A stretch of 64,000 nucleotides of DNA from Apricaphanius iberus (GCA_028564705.1 JAPXFQ010002904.1:2356001-2420000), one strand, 5' to 3'. Positions 1 through 11,704 are shown, counted from the first letter of the stretch. Translations and numbers: made by a program. Notes: generated from the sequence alone by a model not told the origin.

Positions 1-49
1 TCTATTCTTTGTTAGCTACTGTCCTTTACAAACCATGCTGCCCAGCTCT

Positions 50-782
50 GGGGAGACCTCGGCCGTTGGTTTTTACATGCTGGCATCGTCATATTTGTAA
101 GGTGAGCCATTCCCTTTCACACCCAGGGGTGGGATTAAACCTATGCTTAAGGTGGTTGGGTGCCAAGTTTGTATGGCCCAGGCTTTGAAAATATGTGAGG
201 CCTCGACTGCTTTGTATGTTGCATGTGAGTGTGCCAAAATGCACCTATGGAGTATACCCCAAAGAAGGTGTGAACATGTTTATGTAGGCCTGGTGGATCT
301 GTTTCCCCCGTCCTAAAGTTTCAACCACCTTTTGACCTGAAACTGTTCCTTTGTCTCCGACCACCTTGGCTGAGGTTGCTGGTGCGTTCATCTCCTCCAG
401 GGTATCTTGGTTTGATGTTCCGACTGGCCTGGTTTCTGACAGAGCTCCCCAGTTCTGCTGAGTTATGGATAGCAGTGGCCGAAAACCTGGGGTTCAGACT
501 CCACTGCAGTACTGTATACCTCCCACAGGCCAATAGCCGTTGCTATAGGTTCCACTGTATATTAAAACTATGAAAGCTGCATTGCGGGCCTTGCTTGTGG
601 ATAACAGCTGGGTTGACCGCCTGCCTTGGGTCATGTTAGGCCTGCGTTCGGCTACTAAGGAGGATCTACAATCTTCTTCAGCTGAGCGGGTCCTATTTCA
701 TCCTTTAAGGGTGCCAGGGGAGTTTCTTGCTGTTGCACCTAATTCAGTTTTCTCAGGGATGCAAGCTTTTTCACCCCAGTAG
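50..782 (+). pseudogene. gypsy integrase pseudogene (N-terminal and core domains)
   Basis: Integrase joins retrotransposon cDNA to chromosomal DNA. Here the frame is broken at least three times. Recognisable pieces in order are GRPRPLV (about 60-80), SLSHPG, AEVAGAFISSRVSWFDVP (about 370-425, one frame), SAELWIAVAENLGFRLH (about 450-505, another frame), LPQAN (about 519-533), then from 570 a clean run with AALRALLV, NSWVDRLPWVMLGLRSA and KEDLQSSSAE. The last run is the most family-diagnostic. The segment corresponding to the second catalytic aspartate reads LVSDRAPQF, so that aspartate is kept. The frameshift and a stop follow directly after it. Confidence 0.78.
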
Positions 783-823
783 CAGTACATCACTGCCTTG
801 CATGGTTGTGTTTGCCTAAGGAC

Positions 824-1444
824 CAGTGTTGGGAGAAACGCATTACAAAAGTAACGAGTCACAGGAATATATTACCTTTTTCATTAACTAAGTAATGTAA
901 CACATTACTTACAACATGTACAGCATTATATTACTAGTTACTTTTTCAGTAACTCAAGTTACAAGCACATTTTAAATTGTTTTTCTGGCCAAGTAATGCA
1001 GCAGACAAAGTCCAGTTGGATACGGTAGAACAAGATCCACCATCCACTTCCTGTTGCTCAAAATCAAAACTTCAGAGAATCCAGATGGCTGAGGAAAAGA
1101 TCAGCAGTCTTTGTGATGAATGCTTTCAGCGCCTTCTTTTGATGCGATTTTTAACAATCATTACCATGAGATAGACATACAAAGTAACTAGAGACTTAAG
1201 TTTAATAAAAAACGTGTTAAAATACGGTATTTGTGATGTCACACTTGTGTAAAATGTAAATCGATAAGTTACAGTTTTAAGTCATGTTATATATTTTAGA
1301 TATGTTGCCAAAAGTAACATAAACTAGTGTAACTGTGTTACATTTTGGAGACAGTGATATTCAATGCAAACATATAAAATTTTTGAGGCTGCAACTTGTA
1401 ATATGAAATATATTATCATTTTTTTTGTAACTTGCCCAACACTC
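824..1444. mobile_element. non-autonomous hAT-like element inserted in gypsy integrase
   Basis: The left end reads CAGTGTTGGGAGAAAC and the right end reads TTGCCCAACACTC, so the termini are inverted copies of CAGTGTTGGGC-type ends, with the very last base changed. The interior is AT-rich and repeats motifs such as AGTAAC and TAACTAAGTAATG near both ends, typical of a small family common in fish genomes. It carries no transposase frame. The flanking gypsy frame resumes on the right side with integrase C-terminal sequence, which shows the insertion. The 8 bases before (CTAAGGAC) and after do not match well, so the target duplication has decayed. Confidence 0.65.
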
Positions 1445-1700
1445 CAAAAAAGACCTGATGACATATGTTTTTGTGTGTCGTTCTCCAATTCAACTTCCTT
1501 ATGATGGCCTTTTTGGTGTTCTAGAGGCTGGTCCTAAATATTTTTTTGGTTGAGTTGGGAGGCAGTCAGGAGCATGCTTCAGTCTGTCCCATTTCTACCC
1601 CTAGCACTCATGTCCAACCCCTGACTGTAATAGGCAGAGCCACGTTACTTCATCCCGATTACCACCTGTGATCGCAAAGCACAGCAGTAATGATTCCCTA
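1445..1700 (+). pseudogene. gypsy integrase C-terminal remnant
   Basis: This continues the integrase from 50-782 after the hAT-like insert. The frame starting near 1460 reads YVFVCRSPIQLPYDG, then GVLEAGPKYFF, followed by a stop. This matches the post-core part of gypsy integrases, in which a YDG...V.E.GPK.F signature precedes the end of pol. Further stops follow. There is no start codon because it is the tail of a polyprotein. Confidence 0.65.
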
Positions 1701-1789
1701 AGTGTTTTTTTTTTTTTTTAATACGTAGAGACACTCACTTTTTCAGGGGATCTACTTCCCCAGGGAAAAGTGAGTTTAAAGTTTTTTTT

Positions 1790-4700
1790 GTTTTTTTTGG
1801 CTACAAAATGGCCATTACTATAGATGAGACTCCCAATACTTCTTCCTTACAACAAAAGATCAATGCACCAATGTAAACTTGTTTAAGATAATCTCAGCTA
1901 TGTTGGTGTAATATGAAGCCTCATATGAAAAGATAGACACACTGATTATTGTGCTAAGTTTGTTCACAGAAGTTAGAAGTGATAGCGGAAGATTGTGTTT
2001 CTGAGCATACACTGAAACCAAGGAATCTTTGACTTTCTTATGCACAGCCAGGAGGGGGAAGCATCCCTCTTTGCAAGTATGCTTTGGATAAAAGGAAAGT
2101 AATTAAGCAAACAAATTCTCAGGAATTGTGTGACTGCTTATCCCATCTACCATGCTTGCTCCTGCTCTAATAAATATAGAAGGAAAAGTGGGGGTGGTTG
2201 GTGGTGCTGTGGGAGGATTGTTTTATCCTCCTCAGAATGATGGTAAATGACACATGTTTCATTGCCCATTCATTTAACCTGTGCTGTCCTTATTTAGAGA
2301 AAGGGATTTAGAAACAAATTATGTAGTGTCATTTAATTAAGAGTTTGGCTGTGAGCAGTAATCCTGTTTTTTCTCATAACCTTTAACTACTTAATGGATT
2401 TGAGAAGCTATTACCTTTCAAGATTTCTGTTTTTAATTATTTGGAGTATTGTCTCTGATATGAAATGTCAATCACCCACCAGGATTAATGCTGCAGTTTA
2501 TGACTCAATATTATTTAGTTATGATGCTGGATTATTCGGTTTCCAGGTATGGTAGGCCAAATATTAGAACTCCACTTCGTGGCCTACTTGGATTTTCATG
2601 TTTTTTAATTTCTATCCATCCTGTTACTAACATAGCATAATTCTAATTCCATGAGAGGCCATTATTTACATAGATATTATAACAGGAAGCCATGGTAAAT
2701 ATCACAGTAATATTAGAAATGTGCCTTTGTGCATCTCAGATTGGATTATAATAATGACTCAGTTTTAATATGTACAAACTCAATTTATAGTTTTCCTCTT
2801 TTGCTGTTTACACTGAAGGTGTGCATATGCAAACATATAATTTATGTCGTGCCTATGTCTTTGTGTGTTTGGATGAAGTCAGCTGCAGAGGAGCTCTCGC
2901 TCTCATCATCTTTTGGCTTTGCTGTGAGAGTAGCAGGCAGTGTTTGTTTAGTTCTCCCCAGAGGACATTGCAGTTCCCCTGCCAACAGACAGACTGTGAC
3001 TCTAGTCCTGACTGCTTACATGAATATCACCTTAAATACACGAGCCTCGCAAGGAAGGCATGATTTATTTTGCCAGGCGTTCACGGACCACGAGGGCATG
3101 TGTCCAGATCTAAATCACAGCTGCTCGTGTGACAGCCCTCAGCATGCCTGTAAAATAGGGATGTATTTTGAGTTCATAAGTAGAGCAAAAATATATATCT
3201 AGTAGGAGACCTGATATAGCTACTCTGAAAGTCGATAGTTTCACTTTTGTTAATGTCTGGAAACACATCTCGAGCCCTTTAAATATTCACAGATTTATTC
3301 CAATTGCTGTTTTCACCCAGGTTTGACATGGCTCTTATGCTGCCGCGCTGGCTCCTCAGACCCCCCCCCCCCCCCCAGCCCCCCATGGCACGGGGCATGT
3401 AATCATCCTGAAGGTCTCTCTGGGTGTCTGCACTCTCATAAAGCACGAAAATGGATCGTGTGGCCCAGGAAGGTAAAATGAAAGAAAAGGAGAATGAAAT
3501 TACAGACCAGGCTGACTGCACAAATCATGCATATCATGTTTTATGGCTTGCCAGAAGAATTCAACACCTGTGGATCACCATAGCTGTAATTGTACGTGAA
3601 CGCACACAAGGATAGAGGGTGGGAGGAGAGCTGCGGTTTTGCGAATGTGTGTGCAAATGTGTGTGTTTGTGTGAGCTCCAGATATGTTTCTGTTGGCAAT
3701 GGCTGGATTTTTAGAGACAGGGGTTGGATGATAAAAAGAAAGTTACAGGAACGCCTGTTGTTCACTTCTTCAGCACATCCTGGGTGAGCCACCCGCAGCC
3801 CACACGGCTCGCTCACAGAGGCTTCATTTACCATTGTAATTACCCTGTTTATTTACCCTACATGCTTTTGGTGGTAAAACGGGGGCCAATCCATCAGATC
3901 AGGACAATTTGGCTCGGCTTAGGCTTTGCCATTTACTTTAATTAAATGAGGCAATCAGTGTATCATAAATCACAGTTGGTGTGACCACTGGCTCTGTTTG
4001 AACCTGGTCTTCTTTAAAGCTGACACAGCTTGTGCTGAACCTTAAGGTTGACACCCAGACTTAACCTTAGATCAGTCTTATGTCTTATTACCAATTTTAG
4101 GGTTGGGTCGGTCACTGGTATCTTTCAAAAAGAAAAATCTTCCATTACAATGCTGCTACAGTTGAAGTCCTTTTAATGAGATGCCTGAGAAAGTGCCAGT
4201 CAGTGTAGTTTCCTCTTGTTGTATGGAGCATGAGTGAGTTTATTTGCTCCTCTCCCACTTGTTGCTGTGCCCTGCCTGTCAGGTGTCTGAAAGAAGGCTT
4301 GTATATCTTTTCCTCATTTACAAGCAGTGGTGTGCCAGAAACTGCTTTTTATGTGGGCCTGACAACAAATGGACAGGCCATATGTATAATTGAAAATAAG
4401 ATAATTTTAAAGTTCCACTGTCTCTTCAACAGATATGCGTCTGTATACAACTGAAACCGACAAACAGTTTTGAACAAAACAGCTTACAAAAAAAGCCTCC
4501 TGGTCAAATAAAACATAGTAAAGCTGTTGTTTAGATCATGTCAGCTGTCTGACAGAGACAATATATTTAGGTGGTAGTTAAGCCTGATTAAGCTTCACTC
4601 ACCTTTGAGACAATCATCAGATCACCACCAGCCATATACTGATTGTGAAACACTCCAAAAGTAAACATAATATAACCACTGTCAGTTACCCAATGCTTTG

Positions 4701-4940
4701 AATAATTATTTGATACGGTGGCTCCTTAGCAGGCCTCTGCAGAACTTTGCCATCCTGAGGAGGAAGGTGGACAATTAGAATCTGCTGTTTTGGAGAAGAG
4801 ACACATCTAAAACTAGTAGCGCATCAGACCCGTCAGGCCTGGATTTGGAGACCCCTGCCGTAGGTGGTGATAGATTTCAAAGATGATAATCATGTTGCCT
4901 CAATGCACCATTTTTGCTAACGGGAAGTAGCACCAGAAGG
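1790..4940. other. unannotated AT-rich DNA, no supported gene
   Basis: Apart from the C16 run, I see no gene or element here. The longest frames (2729-3202 plus, 3541-3834 minus) show no family resemblance and have no splice context. About 2230-2540 is complex, non-repetitive sequence rich in TAAT/ATTA cores, including AGGATTAATGCTGCAG. That texture is compatible with conserved noncoding regulatory DNA but does not prove it. Confidence 0.4.
3361..3376. repeat. poly-C run (C16)
   Basis: Sixteen consecutive C residues are followed by AGCCCCCC. It is a mononucleotide tract, and its length is prone to sequencing and replication error. Confidence 0.95.
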
Positions 4941-6015
4941 TAAAGGAGCATGGGCCAGGATGAACAAACGAAACTCACGAGCAACGCAACTGGCGCTGCA
5001 AGTAACTGCAGCCACTGGCATGTGAGCATGCACAAACTCTTCACCAGAAAACGAACAAAACAAACCTCTTCACAGTAACGTAACATCACACCATTGTGCA
5101 TATAACAGTATTATGAAAAACAAGCGCCATGTTGAGCAACAAAGTAAGTAAAATCTTTCTTTTCAGTCCAGGTGGGCAGAAATGTCTCTACAGATTTTGT
5201 GGGCACATTTAGATTTCTCAGGGTTAACAGAGATTCCAATGGGGAACCGTATCAGATGCAGCGTAGGCGGCTGTTCCTACACAAACACAAGGATAATAGC
5301 ATTACCTGCTTGCAGGTTGGGCTGTAGGTCCAATAAACATAATTCTAATGAACCCAGTGCTTGGTTTGTAAAATGTCCAGTCTCAAAACATTCAGTGGTG
5401 CACAGCAGCTGTTGCACGGTTACAGAGAATGCTACTACACGTTAGGTCTCTCGAGTCATTGGTGAGGTCATATCATGTTCATATCAAGCTCTAAACTTGA
5501 CTCATAATGTTTGTTTCTTACCTGGTCACTAGAAAATGGACCATTGCAGCTGTTTTCAATACCAAATCTAGTTGAAGCCCCATTTGTCGATTGCGTATCC
5601 AATATATATTTGGGTGCTCGTCCTACTTTTCTCATATTTTGCTTTTGACTCATGAGATGCCGCTGATAAAACCTTCTTCTTCTTGGTGCAATGTTTTAGT
5701 GGGCTTTGAGTGGTGCTGTGTCGATTGCCCGTTGTGGGAGAATCCATTCCCACAGTTAAAGCAACCACAACCATATTGCTGTTTTAAAGCTGTCGAGAAT
5801 GCACAAAGAGTGTCAATTGATGTCACATCAGTAGGACTGTGCGGAAAGTTCTGGCCCAAACTGGAGCATATTTTTCAATACAGCCTGTTAAAGAAAACGG
5901 AACGATACGTGGTTGGGCTAATTCTTTTTAGTTTATAACGTTGCATCGCCCAGTAGCTTTAAAAAACTGGACATGCATGTTTATTTTTTTAGAAAACCTG
6001 TCCCATGCTCCTTTA
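4941..6015. mobile_element. DNA transposon of unassigned superfamily with 19-bp terminal inverted repeats
   Basis: The left end TAAAGGAGCATGGGCCAGG (4941-4959) and the right end CCTGTCCCATGCTCCTTTA (5997-6015) are reverse complements at 18 of 19 positions and lie 1,075 bp apart overall. This strongly suggests a complete non-autonomous or decayed element. If the terminal TA belongs to the target, a TA duplication is possible. The interior has short frames with clustered cysteines (5182-5445 plus, with CSVGGC; 5650-5859 minus, with CGCFNCG). I do not recognise either as a transposase. There is no intact coding region. Confidence 0.65.
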
Positions 6016-6158
6016 AACTGGGCGGGATAATCTGGGCTCTGTGAGCTCAGTGGTTGGTCAGAAAAGGACTATGGAAATGTAGCATAGTAACATGCTTTAC
6101 AGAAAACTCGTTTAACTGTTTTTTGGTTAATGTAAATTCATTTATTTTTACATTCAAA

Positions 6159-6308
6159 TGTTGTCAATGCATTGTGATGGACTGGCGACCTGTCCAGAGT
6201 GTACCCCGCCTCTCGCCCGTTGCCAGCTGGAGATAGGCACAAGCCACCCCGCGACCCCTGGAGGACTAAGCGGTTCAGAAAATGGATGGATGGATGTTGT
6301 TAATGCAT
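6159..6308 (+). mobile_element. 5'-truncated SINE/LINE tail with 14-bp target duplication
   Basis: The inserted part (about 6173-6294) is the 3' end of the same retroelement tail seen at 20244 and 52556. It contains GATGGACTGGCGACCTGTCC, CCCCGCCTCTCGCCC and a terminal GGATGGATGGATG. It is bracketed by TGTTGTCAATGCAT (6159-6172) and TGTTGTTAATGCAT (6295-6308), which match at 13 of 14 bases and are the target-site duplication of LINE-mediated insertion. The tRNA-like head is absent, so this copy is a tail-only truncation. Confidence 0.8.
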
Positions 6309-7990
6309 AGAAATGTACTTCAATGGATTAGTCTGAGGATAAGCCTGTGACTGGTCAGCACACCACTTCCTTTAAATTAATTAACAACACTTCCTTTTCC
6401 AAAAGAAGAGCTCTTTTGAGTCTCAGAAGAGGCTGAATTGGTTTAAGTGAAGATTTTTGTTTAAAAAGAAATACGTGGTCATCATCTAGAGATGTGTCTA
6501 AAAGGTGCAAAGTTCTTTAGGCAACAGACAAATCTGAAAGCAAAAAAATATATTCTGATACGTACAAACTAGCTGAAGTAGAAGTATAAACTAGACTTAA
6601 GTGAAAAGAGCTGTTGTCTTGAAATCAGAAAGGTTTCTTTAGATTACAGCAGCTCCTGTCAAATTTTAATTTCTCCCTTGGCAAACAACTTAACTACAAT
6701 TCACCTGCTGTGTATCAGTGTATTGGTTTATGCATGTGTTCCTGCTGTGAGTGCGACTGGCCGACTGTTGCTGTGGTGTAAAAATGTTAATAAACTACAA
6801 TTTTGTTTTAAAGTCTGTGATATGCTAATATTACATATTATATTAAAATTAGTAAAAAATAAATTGTTTCATAACTCTTTAGAAATGTTTGTAGTTTGGG
6901 GGTTTTAATTGAATGGAATTAGTTCATTATTTTTTTTCCTATCCTATCAAATCTGAGTATTTTTACTCCAGGTTATCTTACTATGATAACTGACTATGAT
7001 TTCTTTATTTTATCATGCACATTTGCAGAAGAATAAAGATTCCTCCAAATATCTGCTTAAACTTCTCCTAAAGTTTTTCTCCAAGAGTAAAAAAAAGCTC
7101 TAACAGATCTATAGATGGAAAATAAATAAATTTGAAAACTCAAATAGGATTATTGTACTGCAGATTGAAGTGTCTTCTCTGTTCTCCTCCTCTCTGCTGT
7201 GGATGCTTGAGTCAAATTGATTACACCACTCCATCTGCATCTTGACTGGCCTCCTCCTGTGTTTGCCGCCTCTGCCTACAGCACAGAGTTAGTGTACAAT
7301 TACATATAGTTTAATATATCTGCCTGAGCACCTTTAAATAAGCATCACAAGTCCACAAGGTGATTTGTCTTGCAGCCCCATTACTCCATTGTACATCTTG
7401 ATAGCCAGAGATCGCTCCTAGCTATGTTTAAGCATTAAATAGTGTATTATTATTTCACATAAATCAAGCTGAGATGTGAGGGGGGTATTCATAAATTTTG
7501 CATTTCTCACAGACAGTGTTTTAAAGTCACTCTCTCTCCTTCTTTCTCCCCGCCGCCTTCCTGAACTTGGAGACTAAAGCAGTTTTGCTCCCTCCACGTG
7601 ATAGTACATTAAAGAAGGACATATCATGGAGGTATTCAAAACATGTAATGCAGACAAATTGAATTTGAGTTGCTTTAATACATTCATCATTGCACTGTTT
7701 TCATAATAAGTAGCCTTGTTTAGTGTTTTTATTGTCAGCCAGATGCACATGTGAACACTGTATTGTTATTGTCATGAAAAATGGGAGAAAATACTAATAA
7801 AGCCCATTTATCACAATATTTTTTCCAGTTAAACAAGGTCACTAAATCTTTTATCCATGCTGAACAACAAGAGGATGAAATTAAATTTAAAGGTGAATGT
7901 TTGCCGTCAGCCGCTTTGTTTCCCCGAGTCCTCCTCCACCCGCCCAACCACTGGTTATTAGTTGTGTGTTTGTGTGAAACGTCTACTCAG
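6309..7990. other. unannotated DNA, no supported feature
   Basis: Only short chance frames are present. Pyrimidine-rich patches occur near 7170-7270 and 7530-7570. I see no repeat family and no RNA gene. Confidence 0.4.
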
Positions 7991-8122
7991 GAAATGACTT
8001 CACTGAGGAAAGTTGATGTCAGCTTCGCACACCAGAAGAAGTGCCAGGAGTACAGTCAGGCCGACAACGCGTTCCTCTCCCAGCTCACCCACGGCTTCAG
8101 TGTAAAGATATACAAAAAGTGA
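7991..8122 (+). other. candidate coding exon ending in a stop (hypothetical)
   Basis: The segment follows a possible 3' splice site (GTCTACTCAG before 7991) and reads open to a TGA at 8120-8122. Its ATG is at 7994. Codon choice is unlike the surrounding AT-rich DNA: the middle part is rich in TTC, CAC, CAG, AAG, GAG, GCC, GAC, AAC and CTC. The peptide is about 42 residues with CQEYSQADNAFLSQLTHGF in its middle and ends KIYKK. I do not recognise a family and see no signal peptide or membrane segment. It could be a terminal exon, a retrocopy fragment or chance. A GTAAAG inside (8101-8106) could alternatively serve as a donor. Confidence 0.28.
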
Positions 8123-8489
8123 CAAAGGAGGAAATTGGAGCCGTAGTTGTTTTGGTTACTCCAAGGACACCTTGAACATTCGCTCCAGTTTCCTTCTCTT
8201 TGTACTGGAGTTCTGATTAGTTCTGACACTCAGTGAGGCATGACAGGGCATGAGGTGAAACTTGGGGATTTATTTGAGATTTGTGAAAGTGTGAGCTTCT
8301 ATCTATTATACATGTCACATAAGAAATGCGAAAATGGCTGTTTATGATTCTTAAAAAAAGGACATTTTGATTGTATCGTGGTTATTCACATTTATTGAAA
8401 GGAAGATATTGTCAACACTTTTAACTTTTTTAAACATCAAAAGGAAAACCAAATCAGTTTTGCTCCTACTTCAGAGGAGGGGTCTACAG

Positions 8490-8513
8490 AAATAAATAAA
8501 TAAATAAATAAAA
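8490..8513. repeat. (AAAT)n microsatellite
   Basis: About six AAAT/ATAA units in tandem sit at the start of a very AT-rich stretch that runs to about 9000. Confidence 0.9.
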
Positions 8514-11229
8514 CCTTAAAAATACAAATAAAATATAGAAACAATAAAATATCAAAATAATAATACATTCACATTTAGTAAAGTTCCAATCACTGAGTTG
8601 GATGTGTCATTTAATGCAGAACCAGATATCTTTGCAGTTGATATGAATACTTTTACATAACTAAATGGCAATCTAATATTTTAGAAAAAAATAACAAAAA
8701 ATCTGCAAGAAAAAAAACCACAATATAGTTTTTACTTATTTTATCATATTAAATCAGAACTAAAACTTATGTAAAACAACATATAATCCAAGTTACACAT
8801 GGACCAATATATATTTTTAAACTAATAATACAGCATTTTCAGTGTATCATAGTTTAAACACAAAAATATAAAAATAAAAATGTCTAAAATGATCTTAATA
8901 CTTTTGTTTAAAGCAAAATAACATATTTAACAATTTAACATTCTTATTTTGATGTATTAAATAACTAAAATATATAATAAATCATCTTGAAGTTAGTCGA
9001 AGTATTCAACTAGTTATTGCACATTTGGCAAATGTGTTATTGGCGGCTGCTTAACAAACACTCGTAGAGTGACAACAGCATGATTCAACACCCATATTTG
9101 CTCCTGGAAATATTTCTTGTAAGTGAGTGATATTTTTAGTATCTCTCTTTCAGTCAGCTGTGAGGCAGTGGACAGCAAAATATTGTTGAGGAGGATTAAT
9201 CCATTACTCTATGGGCAGTAAATGTGACCCTTTTTCTGTTCTTTGATTAAAAGATCTTTAAGCTGCAGAGAAAGTATAGCTTTCAATTTTAAAAGTTTTA
9301 TATCACATGTTTTAGCAACTCATTCTATCTTCGTACTGGTACTAGCCGATGCCTAAATCAATTTAAGAAAACAGACAAAAACATCCACTGTTAAAAGCTG
9401 CTGACAACATGAACCAAGCTAAAGATAAATACAAATTCTTAAACTGTTTAAATAATCCTAATGTGCCATCCGTTAGTTTTTTGTGCTTTTATGTCCACAT
9501 AGTAGCAATACACGATAATTAAAGATAATTTGCACTTTTGAGACATGCTTGTCATATTAAGCGCATGGTAATTATATGACCTCCTGGCCTGGGGGCCTCA
9601 CTGCTGTAAAAGTGAAAACAGAAAAAAAAAATGTATATATTGTAAAAATCACTGTAAATAGGAAATTGACTCGATGCCAGGACAGTAAGTTGAGGACTTG
9701 GAGGGAATGAAGGTGGAAAAAATGCCTTTGAACTAGTTTTTGCTTGTAGAAAATATTGCTTCTGGGTTGATATTCTTCCTGAAATGTTTAGTGGAAAGGA
9801 GAGTTAAGAAATGGAGCCACAGAGCTTAATGATTCAGTTAAAGGATGGCTCATACCCACAGGTATCCTGTTCCTATGATGTCACCATCTATAAAATTCAC
9901 AACTTCATGTTTATGTGAACATTTTTAAACTCTGTAAGTTTATAACTTTTTCATTGATGTGTGTTTGTGTGTTTTTGTCCGTTTTTGTTTTTTTTTGTCT
10001 TTTTTTTTGGGTTAGTCAGATCTACATGAAACAACATGTAAATCTCTTTTTTTCCCTTCAGTCCTGGGAAGCGCACGTCTTCTAAAATCAACATGTGCTG
10101 GCTGGCTGCATGTTTCCCTCCTATTGCACTCCCAGAGACCTCCTGTCTTCTTCTCATGATCACTCAACTTCCTTTGGTTCTTACACCGTTCTCACATGCA
10201 TACAACAAAAGCTATGAACAATCCCTAGGAGGATAATTGTTCAGTTAAAGTTCAATAAATATAATCCAGATATGCTTCATTTTGGCTTTTCTGTTATGGC
10301 TAACTCACACAGGGATCCATGATTTCACTGAGGGAGATTGGATTTCCATCGTCAGATAAGACATGATCCACAGCTGCTGAGATAAACAGGAGTTTAATCA
10401 AACATTAGATAATCCGGAGTGGTTTCAGAGCCTCTTTGTTGTCAAATGACCGATGGATACACAAGGACTGTCAAAGGCTAAATTTTGATTTTTGCAAATA
10501 TCAGCTGATTTGCTTTTCATTTAAAATCTCTCCTTCATAATTAGTTTACACATAAATTGACGTATTTTTAAAAATGGATTTAAGCGGATAGAACCCCCAC
10601 CTCATCCACTGCTGTGTTCCTTTTGAATCCTCTGTTGTTCTCTCCCCCCCCGCCCCCCCCACACTTGTCTGTCAACCAGCCATAGGTGCTCTAGGTGGGG
10701 CAGGATTCCCATCTTTTGAAGTGAACTTGTCATGTGAGATCTCCATCACCAGGCACTCAGCGCAATCACTAGTGCAAGATTAATTGTTTGCGGTGAACCA
10801 CTTCAAACATTTTTCTTTAGACAGCAAGTTACAGGATGATCTCTTGCTTGGCCCATCACCCTCCTCATCTTTACACACACCTGCGCATGCTGAGTGATAC
10901 ATTTTATTTCATCAGATTCTTGTATGGCATGAAAAAAGATACACCCTGTCAGAAGAATGGGTATACAAACATCATACAAATAAATTAAATAAAGAAGAAG
11001 TGAATTCTATTTAAAGAAGAAACTGCATACACTCTGAAATGTAGATTGTAAATTTGCTCCGACATGTGACCCACCTCTCCCGCACATGCACGAGTCCAAA
11101 CAGACTGCTGCAACTCAACATTAAGCACTTTTTCTCTTCTTTGTTATCTCCAGCTTCCGTTTTGCCCTTTGGTTAAACATTCTCTTGGCATGCATGATCC
11201 CATTTAACTTTGATTTCCTCTTTTTCCAG
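8514..11229. other. unannotated AT-rich DNA
   Basis: There are long A/T-rich tracts (8514-8980), poly-T runs near 9985-10010 and a C-rich patch near 10645-10660. I find no element termini, RNA gene or credible reading frame. Confidence 0.4.
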
Positions 11230-11335
11230 GACGGCATCCTCGATGGTTCCAATTTCCAGCCCATTCCCCAATTTTCAACCCCAATGAAAGACAACACACA
11301 CAGGAACGGCTGTTCATAGCTGGGGAAGGGACTCG
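11230..11335 (+). other. candidate internal exon (106 bp) with consensus splice signals
   Basis: The left border has a strong 3' splice site, TTTGATTTCCTCTTTTTCCAG ending at 11229. The right border has a strong donor, GTAAGTGATG from 11336. Of the three frames, only the third is open throughout. It starts CGG CAT CCT, and its peptide contains PRWFQFPAHSPIFNPN and ERLFIAGEG. I do not recognise a protein family, so it could be a coding exon, an exon of a noncoding RNA or chance. No neighbouring exons were found to join it to. Confidence 0.3.
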
Positions 11336-11662
11336 GTAAGTGATGATTTTTAAATCCTGTTTGAAATAAAAAAGTGAGTTTGCAACAGATAAGGACTTGC
11401 CTGAGTGGAGAGCAGGAAGCTTGGAGATAGTTTGAATGTGCCAGTAACTGCAGCTGAACACGTGTTATTTATGTGACAGGTTAATAAAACACTGCAGCCA
11501 AGAAAGATAAGATCCAAATTTAAATATTTAATAATTACCTAATGATGAAGATATTTTTTGAATGTATTGATTGTATTTTTTAATGTATTTCGGGGGTTCA
11601 TGTTTTTTTTAAGATCAGAAAAAATATTAGATCATAAAAGCATAACTTTTTTTATTGAAAGG

Positions 11663-11664
<2 letters not shown>

Positions 11665-11701
<37 letters not shown>
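11665..11701. repeat. (TA)n microsatellite
   Basis: An uninterrupted TA dinucleotide array of about 18 units, followed by TGTTTGTGTG. Confidence 0.95.

Positions 11702-11704
<3 letters not shown>

Larger units (their letters stand above)
1..1780 (+). mobile_element. Ty3/gypsy retrotransposon pol remnant, cut by a hAT-like insertion
   Basis: The stretch translates, across several frameshifts and stops, into the integrase region of a fish gypsy element. In order I can read a zinc-binding N-terminal part (SLSHPG near 110-130, then the cysteine region near 225-245), the start of the core domain (HVYVGLVDLFPPS near 270-312), the central core and the post-core segment (570-782). After the 824-1444 insertion comes a C-terminal segment containing YDG and VLEAGPKYF. 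The element begins outside the window, and no gag, protease, reverse transcriptase or LTR is seen here. The 3' limit near 1780 is approximate. The copy is old and non-functional. Confidence 0.8.

Noticed and set aside
2729..3202. 157-codon frame on the plus strand
   Set aside because: No recognisable domain, average AT-rich codon use and no promoter or splice support. A frame of this length can arise by chance in 64 kb.
5182..5445. Cysteine-bearing frame considered as a THAP-type zinc finger
   Set aside because: The C-x4-C start is present, but the conserved tryptophan/AVPTIF-type positions and the correct final C-x2-H spacing are not.
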